Shown piece after piece: positions 6,975 through 11,237 of a stretch of 11,237 nt of DNA. Origin of the DNA: Streptosporangiaceae bacterium (GTDB taxonomy: Bacteria > Actinomycetota > Actinomycetes > Streptosporangiales > Streptosporangiaceae); contig JASHTQ010000123.1 of the NCBI GenBank assembly GCA_030040475.1, positions 1-11,237 on the forward strand, given 5' to 3'. The notes under the pieces were generated by a model, which saw only the letters and a list, made by a program, of their open reading frames with translations, ran no database searches and was not told the DNA's origin. A program made the translations under genes and the position numbers. How positions within the stretch are numbered: position 1 is the stretch's first letter; every line of letters starts with the position of its first letter.

Positions 6975-7001
6975 GGGTCCCCGGGACCGGGCCTAGGACC
7001 C
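6975..7001. terminator. Possible bidirectional terminator between convergent genes
   Basis: GGTCC-CCG-GGACC (6976-6988) is a perfect short hairpin. The arms GGGTCC (6975-6980) and GGACCC (6996-7001) offer an alternative, longer-loop pairing. It lies where the paralogue gene and the methyltransferase gene meet, overlapping the methyltransferase's last codons. No T-run is present on either strand, so intrinsic termination is uncertain. Confidence 0.35.
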
Positions 7002-7940
7002 GGGCGCCGGACGCCGCGCCTGGACGTAGATGGTGCCGCCCTTTCGCGCCGCCACCTCCACTGCCGTTGCCGCCAGGGCGAACGGCAGGGCGACGACGGC
7101 CGCGCCGAGAGCGTACAGCCGCAGCGCCGGGCCCTGCCCGGCCTGACGCGCCTGGCTGCGACGGATGGCGTCGTACAGGTCAGGATGCCCGGGAAGCTTG
7201 CCGACCATGCCGTGCACCCAGCCGAACACCACCTGCCCGCCGCGCAGGTAGCTGACCCGCTCGACGTGCAGTCCCAGGGACTCGATGGTGGACAGCAGGG
7301 CAGCCGGGCTCAGGTGGACGAGGTGGCGGGGCAGGTCGAGGGCCAGCCAGCGATCGCCGAAGGCGCGGGCCTGCAGGCTGGTCGCGTTCGGCACCGCGAC
7401 CACCAGCGTCCCGCCGGGAGCCAGCAGCCCGGCCGCGTGCCGCAGCGCCCGGCCCGGCCTGCGGAGGTGCTCGAGTGAATGCCAGAAGATGACCGCCGAC
7501 CAGGTCTCGTCGACGTCCTCGACCTCGGCATTGCGGATGTGCGGCCCGGACGCGTACGGCTCGAGGCCGACGGCCTCGCGCCCGTGCCGCACGAAGGCCT
7601 CCACCAGCGTCCCGTCGCCGGCTCCCACGTCGAGTACCGGGCCGGGCGGCAGGATCGCGTGCAGCCGGCTGGCGAGCGTCGAGCGGGTACGGCGGAGCAC
7701 CTTGTCGCCGAGCCCGGAGAACCGGCCGGATGCCGGGCGGTACCAGTCGGCGTAGGCCGCGCCGAGCTGCTCGTCGCTCGGCCAGGGCGTCGTGGTGGCC
7801 ACGCCGCAGCGGGAGCACCGCACCCTGCCGGTCAGACGCTCGTCGGTGTCGTCGAAATGGCGTCCGCACCAGGCGCACTCGACGGTGGGCGGGGCCTGCG
7901 TGCGCGAATACTCCAGGGTGTTGTTGCTTCGACCCGACAA
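6993..7940 (-). CDS. Class I SAM-dependent methyltransferase with N-terminal zinc ribbon and C-terminal hydrophobic segment
   Basis: The 315-residue protein begins with a likely zinc ribbon: C22-x2-C25 and C42-x2-C45 (CAWC, CSRC). A class I methyltransferase domain follows. Its SAM-binding motif I is VLDVGAGDG (102-110), with the acidic E127 ending the next strand, FWHSLEHL (152-159), LLAPGGTLVVAVPN (172-185) and LDLPRHLVHLSP (201-212). The last motif is typical of the Methyltransf_23-like group. A hydrophobic stretch at about 274-294 precedes GGTIYVQARR and may bind the membrane. The start is a TTG, supported by a full AGGAGG (7949-7954) eight bases upstream. It is transcribed alone, divergently from rmlC. 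In this locus it may O- or C-methylate a sugar or glycolipid intermediate, but the substrate is inferred only from context. Confidence 0.92.
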   Translation of the reverse strand: MSGRSNNTLEYSRTQAPPTVECAWCGRHFDDTDERLTGRVRCSRCGVATTTPWPSDEQLGAAYADWYRPASGRFSGLGDKVLRRTRSTLASRLHAILPPGPVLDVGAGDGTLVEAFVRHGREAVGLEPYASGPHIRNAEVEDVDETWSAVIFWHSLEHLRRPGRALRHAAGLLAPGGTLVVAVPNATSLQARAFGDRWLALDLPRHLVHLSPAALLSTIESLGLHVERVSYLRGGQVVFGWVHGMVGKLPGHPDLYDAIRRSQARQAGQGPALRLYALGAAVVALPFALAATAVEVAARKGGTIYVQARRPAPGS

Positions 7941-7948
7941 CGCGACAG

Positions 7949-7954
7949 CCTCCT
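7949..7954 (-). promoter_or_regulatory. Ribosome binding site deciding the TTG start of the methyltransferase
   Basis: A full AGGAGG on the minus strand is eight bases before the TTG at 7940. This is the strongest evidence that the rare start codon is real and that the protein includes the residues before its zinc ribbon. Confidence 0.8.
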
Positions 7955-7978
7955 GTAGTTCTGGATCGGTCGAGGTGA

Positions 7979-7984
7979 AGCATA
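7979..7984 (-). promoter_or_regulatory. Candidate -10 box for the methyltransferase gene
   Basis: TATGCT on the minus strand would place transcription start about 30 bases before the TTG start codon, just ahead of its AGGAGG. No recognisable -35 box is seen, so this is tentative. Confidence 0.3.
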
Positions 7985-8013
7985 GCGGCGGCGCGCCGGT
8001 CGGGCCGCCGCGA

Positions 8014-8032
8014 TAGGGTCCGGCGGTAGGGT
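8014..8032 (+). promoter_or_regulatory. Candidate -10 boxes for rmlC, two TAGGGT copies
   Basis: TAGGGT occurs at 8014-8019 and 8027-8032 in the 113-base divergent gap between the methyltransferase and rmlC genes. Both fit TAnnnT, and they would give leaders of roughly 28 and 15 bases. No -35 element is visible. Confidence 0.3.
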
Positions 8033-8053
8033 TCGCGGCGCGAAGGAGCAGCA

Positions 8054-8665
8054 GTGAGCATGGAGCCGATCGGCATCGGCGGTGCCTGGACGTTCACCCC
8101 CGCCATCCACAGGGACGACCGGGGTTACTTCCTGGAATTGTTCCGGGCCGGGGAACTCGCCGACTCGATCGGGTACTGGCCGCAGACGGCGCAGGCCAAC
8201 TGCTCGGTGTCACGCCGGGGGGTGATCAGGGGCATCCACTTCTCGGCCGTCCCGCCCGGGCAGGCCAAGTACGTCACCTGCGTCAGCGGCGCGGTCCTCG
8301 ACGTGATCGTCGACGTCAGGGTCGGCTCGCCAAGCTTCGCGAGCTGGAAGGCGGTGCGGCTGGACGAGGAGAGCAGGCGGGCCGTGTTCCTCGCCGAGGG
8401 GCTCGGCCACGCCTTCACCGCCCTTACCGATCAGGCGACCGTCATCTACCTGTGCTCGACGCCGTACGCGCCGGGACGCGAGCACGGCGTGCACCCCCTC
8501 GACCCGGACCTCGGCATCGAATGGCCCCCCGGCACGCAGCCGGTGCTCTCGCCGAAGGACGCCGCCGCGCCGACCCTCGAGGAGGCGCGCCTGGCCGGGC
8601 TGCTGCCGGCCTATGCCGACTGCGAGGCCTACCTCGAGGTCCTGCGGAAGGACCAGCCCGGCTAA
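8054..8665 (+). CDS. rmlC: dTDP-4-dehydrorhamnose 3,5-epimerase
   Basis: The 203-residue cupin protein performs the third step of dTDP-L-rhamnose synthesis, epimerising C3 and C5 of dTDP-4-keto-6-deoxyglucose. Visible motifs are GVIRGIHF (56-63) with the catalytic base H62, QAKYVTCVSGAVLDV (70-84), and GLGHAFTALTD (116-126). IYLCSTPYAP (131-140) contains Y132, and REHGVHPLDPDLGIEWP (142-158) follows. H62 and Y132 match the active-site numbering I recall for Mycobacterium tuberculosis RmlC, and the sequence resembles that protein along most of its length. The length is normal for the family. AAGGAG (8043-8048) is five bases before the GTG at 8054 and eleven before the ATG at 8060, so the GTG is preferred. 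It is separated from rmlABD and faces rmlD, with the stop codons overlapping. Confidence 0.96.
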   Translation: MSMEPIGIGGAWTFTPAIHRDDRGYFLELFRAGELADSIGYWPQTAQANCSVSRRGVIRGIHFSAVPPGQAKYVTCVSGAVLDVIVDVRVGSPSFASWKAVRLDEESRRAVFLAEGLGHAFTALTDQATVIYLCSTPYAPGREHGVHPLDPDLGIEWPPGTQPVLSPKDAAAPTLEEARLAGLLPAYADCEAYLEVLRKDQPG

Positions 8666-9546
8666 CTCGCCGCCGCGGCGGATCGCTGCGCGGCAAGGAC
8701 GCCGGGAAAGGCGCGGTGCAGCGCAGTCCGCCAGTCGCCGATCGGCGGGATCCCGGTGGCGGCCCAGCCGCGGTGACCGAGCACGCTGTGGGCAGGCCGC
8801 GGCGCGGGCCGCGGCATCGCGCTTGTCGGTACCGGCCTTACCCGGGCCTGCTCGGCGCCGAGCAGGCCGAAGACCTCGCGCGCCAGGCCGAACCAGGTGG
8901 TCTGCCCGCCGCTGGTGGCGTGGTAGATGCCGGCCGCGGCGCCGGCGTCCACCAGCGCGATGATCTGCCCGGCCACGTCGGCGGTCCAGGTGGGCTGCCC
9001 GTGCTGGTCGTCGACGACGTCGACGGCAGGCCGCCGGCCCTCGAGCGTGATCATGGTCCGCACGAAGCTCGGCCCGTGCGCCCCGTACAGCCACGCCGTC
9101 CTGACCACGTAGGCAGAGCCCGGCAGGCCGGCGAGCACGGCCCGCTCGCCGGCCAGCTTGGTGCGCCCGTAGGCGGTGCGCGGCGCGGGCACGTCGTCCT
9201 CGGCGTACGGCCGGCCCGCGTCCCCGGCGAAGACATAGTCGGTGGAGACCTGCACCAGCCGCGCGCCGGTTCGCGCGCACGCCGCGGCGAGGTTGGCCGG
9301 GCCACCGCCGTTGACGACCAGCGCCTGCTCCTCGGCGGTCTCGGCGTCGTCGACCGCGGTCCAGGCCGCGCAGTTGACCACCACGTCGGGCCCGGCCACC
9401 CCGATCGCGTCGGTGACGGCGGCGGCGTCCGTCACGTCAAGCGCGGCGCGGTCCAGCCCGGTCACCGGCTCGCCGCGGGCGGTCAGCGCCGCGACCACGT
9501 CGGTGCCGAGCATGCCGCCCGCCCCGGTGACCAGCCACCTGGTCAC
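8662..9546 (-). CDS. rmlD: dTDP-4-dehydrorhamnose reductase
   Basis: The 294-residue reductase makes dTDP-L-rhamnose from the RmlC product using NAD(P)H. The N-terminal WLVTGAGGMLG (4-14) is the cofactor motif. VVNCAAWTAVDDAE (56-69), STDYVFAG (101-108) and YGRTKLAGE (126-134) follow, the last with catalytic Y126 and K130. DQHGQPTW (180-187) and a C-terminal WRTAL segment (272-276) complete the RmlD pattern. The GTG start overlaps the rmlB stop as GTGA (9543-9546), so translation is probably coupled. The frame is open upstream to 9765, but that extension lies wholly inside rmlB in another frame and is rejected. The C-terminus ends in an alanine/serine run. The TAG stop shares bases with the rmlC stop on the other strand (8662-8665), so no room remains for a terminator between the genes. 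Confidence 0.95.
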   Translation of the reverse strand: MTRWLVTGAGGMLGTDVVAALTARGEPVTGLDRAALDVTDAAAVTDAIGVAGPDVVVNCAAWTAVDDAETAEEQALVVNGGGPANLAAACARTGARLVQVSTDYVFAGDAGRPYAEDDVPAPRTAYGRTKLAGERAVLAGLPGSAYVVRTAWLYGAHGPSFVRTMITLEGRRPAVDVVDDQHGQPTWTADVAGQIIALVDAGAAAGIYHATSGGQTTWFGLAREVFGLLGAEQARVRPVPTSAMPRPAPRPAHSVLGHRGWAATGIPPIGDWRTALHRAFPGVLAAQRSAAAAS

Positions 9547-10541
9547 GGCACCTGCCCCGCGAGGGCGGCATCGCGCCGTTTGAGCGGCTCCCACCAGGCC
9601 CGGTGCTCGGCGTACCAGCGAACCGTCTCCGCCAGGCCGCGGCGGAACGGGATCCGCGGCGCGTATCCCATCGCCCGCAGCGCGCCGTCGTCGAGGGAAT
9701 AGCGCCGGTCGTGGCCCTTGCGGTCGGTCACCCTGGCGACCATCTCCCAGCCCGCGCCGCAGCACTCGAGCAGCGCTTCGGTCAGCTCGAGGTTGGTCAG
9801 CTCGGCGTCGCCGTTGATGTGGTAGGTCTCCCCTGGCCGGCCGCGCTCAAGCACCAGCTGGATCCCGCGGCAGTGGTCATCGACGTGGATCCAGCCGCGC
9901 ACGTTGCCGCCGTCGCCGTAGAGCGGGACCTGCTTGCCGTCGAGCAGGTTGGTCACGAACAGCGGGATGACCTTCTCCGGGTACTGGTAGGGGCCGTAGT
10001 TGTTGCAGCAGCGGGTGATCCGGACGTCCATCCCGTGGGTGCGGGCGTACGCCCTGGCGATCAGGTCGCCGCCGGCCTTGGCCGCCGAGTACGGCGAGTT
10101 CGGCTCCAGCGGAGCCTGCTCGGTCCACGAGCCGGTTGCCACGCTGCCGTACACCTCGTCGGTGGAGACCTGCAGCACGGGGCCGACCCCGGCGTCGAGG
10201 CACGCCTGCAGCAGCACCTGCACCCCGGCCACGTTGGTGGCGACGAACGGCGCCGCCCCGCTGATCGAGCGGTCCACGTGGCTCTCCGCGGCGAAGTTGA
10301 TCACCGCGTCGTGGCCGGGTACCAGCGAGCCGACGAGGTCGGCGTCGGCGACGTCGCCGCGGACGAACCGCAGCCGCGGGCTGGCCGAGACCTGGTCGAG
10401 GTTTTCCAGGTTCCCCGCGTAGGTCAGGTTGTCCAGGACCGTCACCGCCGCGTCCTCGTAGCCGGGATACCCGCCGGACAGCATCGTGCGCACGTAGTGC
10501 GAGCCGATGAATCCGGCCCCGCCCGTCACCAGGATCCTCAC
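9543..10541 (-). CDS. rmlB: dTDP-glucose 4,6-dehydratase
   Basis: The 332-residue extended SDR enzyme converts dTDP-glucose to dTDP-4-keto-6-deoxyglucose with bound NAD. Motifs are ILVTGGAGFIGSHYV (3-17), VLDNLTYAGN (35-44) and INFAAESHVDRSI (81-93). The catalytic TDE triplet is at 127-129 in VSTDEVYGS, and YSAAK (151-155) holds Y151 and K155. RCCNNYGPYQYPEKVIPLF (177-195) and GNVRGWIHVDDHCRG (212-226) are family signatures. Length is normal. The start is a GTG with GGGGGAGG (10546-10553) four bases upstream. It lies 19 bases after the rmlA stop and overlaps rmlD by four bases, so rmlA-rmlB-rmlD form one operon. The intermediate made here can also feed other deoxysugars, but the adjacent rmlC and rmlD point to rhamnose. 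Confidence 0.97.
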   Translation of the reverse strand: MRILVTGGAGFIGSHYVRTMLSGGYPGYEDAAVTVLDNLTYAGNLENLDQVSASPRLRFVRGDVADADLVGSLVPGHDAVINFAAESHVDRSISGAAPFVATNVAGVQVLLQACLDAGVGPVLQVSTDEVYGSVATGSWTEQAPLEPNSPYSAAKAGGDLIARAYARTHGMDVRITRCCNNYGPYQYPEKVIPLFVTNLLDGKQVPLYGDGGNVRGWIHVDDHCRGIQLVLERGRPGETYHINGDAELTNLELTEALLECCGAGWEMVARVTDRKGHDRRYSLDDGALRAMGYAPRIPFRRGLAETVRWYAEHRAWWEPLKRRDAALAGQVP

Positions 10542-10560
10542 GCAGCCTCCCCCTCAGGAG

Positions 10561-11237
10561 CTAGGAACTTATCTGCACCTTGCTGTGATCGCCGAGCACC
10601 AGGCGGTGCGCCTTGGGCACCATGGGCGCGGGGGTCACCTCGACCTCGTGCCCGATGAGCGACGCCTCGATCCGGCGTACCCCGCGGATCGACGCCCCCT
10701 CCAGCACGATCGAGTACTCGATCTCGCTGTCGGCAATCACGCAGCCGGGCGCGACGGAGGTGAACGGTCCGATGTAGGAGCCCGTCACCTCGCTGCCCGC
10801 GCCGATGATGGCGGGCCCCACGATCCGCGACGCGGTTACCCTGGCCCCGGCCTCGACGACCACCCGGCCGATCAGCTCGCTCGCGGCGTCCACGACGCCT
10901 GCCACGGCGGGCTCGATGACCTCCAGCACGGTCCGGTTGACCTCGAGCATGTCCGCGACGTTACCGGTGTCCTTCCAGTAGCCCGAGATGATCGTGGAGG
11001 TGACCTTGCGGCCGTGCCGTACCAGCCACTGGATGGCCTCAGTGATCTCCAGCTCGCCGCGCCAGGATGGCTCGAGGGCGGCCACTGCCTCGTGCACCGC
11101 CGGGGTGAACAGGTACACGCCCACCAGGGCCAGATCGCTCTTCGGCTCCTTCGGCTTCTCCTCCAGGCCGACGAGCTGGCCTGCCTCGTCGAGCTCGGCC
11201 ACCCCGAACTGCCGCGGGTCAGGCACCTGGGTCAGCA
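10561..11237 (-). CDS. rmlA: Glucose-1-phosphate thymidylyltransferase, long form (partial, N-terminus beyond right edge)
   Basis: The frame is open to the right edge and gives 224 C-terminal residues. The beginning reads VPDPRQFGVAELD (4-16), then LEEKPKEPKSDLALVGVYLF, WRGELEITEAIQWL and GYWKDTGN. These are second-half signatures of nucleotidyltransferases that make dTDP-glucose from dTTP and glucose-1-phosphate. The last part (about residues 115-224) has repeated hexapeptide-like turns such as IGRVVVEAGARV, IVGPAIIGAGSEV and YIGPFTSVAPGCVI. It ends with HRLVLGDHSKVQISS. This left-handed beta-helix tail marks the long (StrD-like) form, unlike the short form of about 290 residues. The N-terminal catalytic glycine-rich loop is outside the window. 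An in-frame GTG at 11224-11226 is an internal valine, not the start. It is the upstream gene of the rmlA-rmlB-rmlD operon. Confidence 0.93.
   Translation of the reverse strand, partial: LTQVPDPRQFGVAELDEAGQLVGLEEKPKEPKSDLALVGVYLFTPAVHEAVAALEPSWRGELEITEAIQWLVRHGRKVTSTIISGYWKDTGNVADMLEVNRTVLEVIEPAVAGVVDAASELIGRVVVEAGARVTASRIVGPAIIGAGSEVTGSYIGPFTSVAPGCVIADSEIEYSIVLEGASIRGVRRIEASLIGHEVEVTPAPMVPKAHRLVLGDHSKVQISS

Noticed and set aside
9547..9765. N-terminal extension of rmlD by 73 codons
   Set aside because: The extension lies inside rmlB in another frame. The RmlD cofactor motif begins four residues after the GTG at 9546, as usual for the family.
1..11237. CRISPR array, insertion sequence, tRNA or phage-like genes
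   Set aside because: No regularly spaced repeats, transposase or integrase motifs, tRNA cloverleaf or terminal inverted repeats were recognised on either strand.

Overview
The window is GC-rich DNA in which genes are tightly packed and G/C dominates third codon positions. GTG and TTG starts are frequent. Together with an RmlC that closely resembles the mycobacterial enzyme (recalled, not searched), this points to a high-GC actinobacterium. I cannot assign an order or genus. The window is a cell-surface glycan or glycolipid biosynthesis locus. I see no tRNA, rRNA, insertion sequence, integrase or CRISPR array.

Layout, left to right. (A) Positions 3852 down to 1, minus strand: one apparent operon of four genes, in transcription order a nucleotide-sugar 6-dehydrogenase, a DPM1-like family 2 glycosyltransferase, an NAD-dependent sugar epimerase/dehydratase, and a polytopic membrane protein cut by the left edge. 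Spacing is a 4-base overlap, 8 bases and 20 bases. (B) After a divergent intergenic region (3853-4137), two plus-strand tandem paralogous polytopic membrane proteins (4138-5460 and about 5666-6970), separated by about 205 bases of leader. (C) A minus-strand methyltransferase with an N-terminal zinc ribbon (6993-7940), convergent with (B). (D) rmlC on the plus strand (8054-8665), divergent from (C). (E) rmlA-rmlB-rmlD on the minus strand, entering from the right edge and ending at 8662, tail-to-tail with rmlC and overlapping it by 4 bases.

How the genes may work together. RmlA, RmlB, RmlC and RmlD make dTDP-L-rhamnose from glucose-1-phosphate and dTTP. This is well supported by motifs, although rmlA is only partly in the window. 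The dehydrogenase and epimerase probably make a second activated sugar, likely a uronic acid or a derivative; the exact sugar cannot be read from sequence. The DPM1-like transferase probably loads a sugar onto polyprenyl phosphate. The three membrane proteins look like GT-C-type transferases that would use such lipid-linked donors outside the membrane, but this is inference. The methyltransferase may decorate a sugar or lipid intermediate.

The least described part is the tandem pair of membrane proteins, which share a strongly conserved YGYDGQFFYRL loop and other invariant charged residues. The rest is recognisable biosynthetic machinery in a somewhat unusual arrangement.
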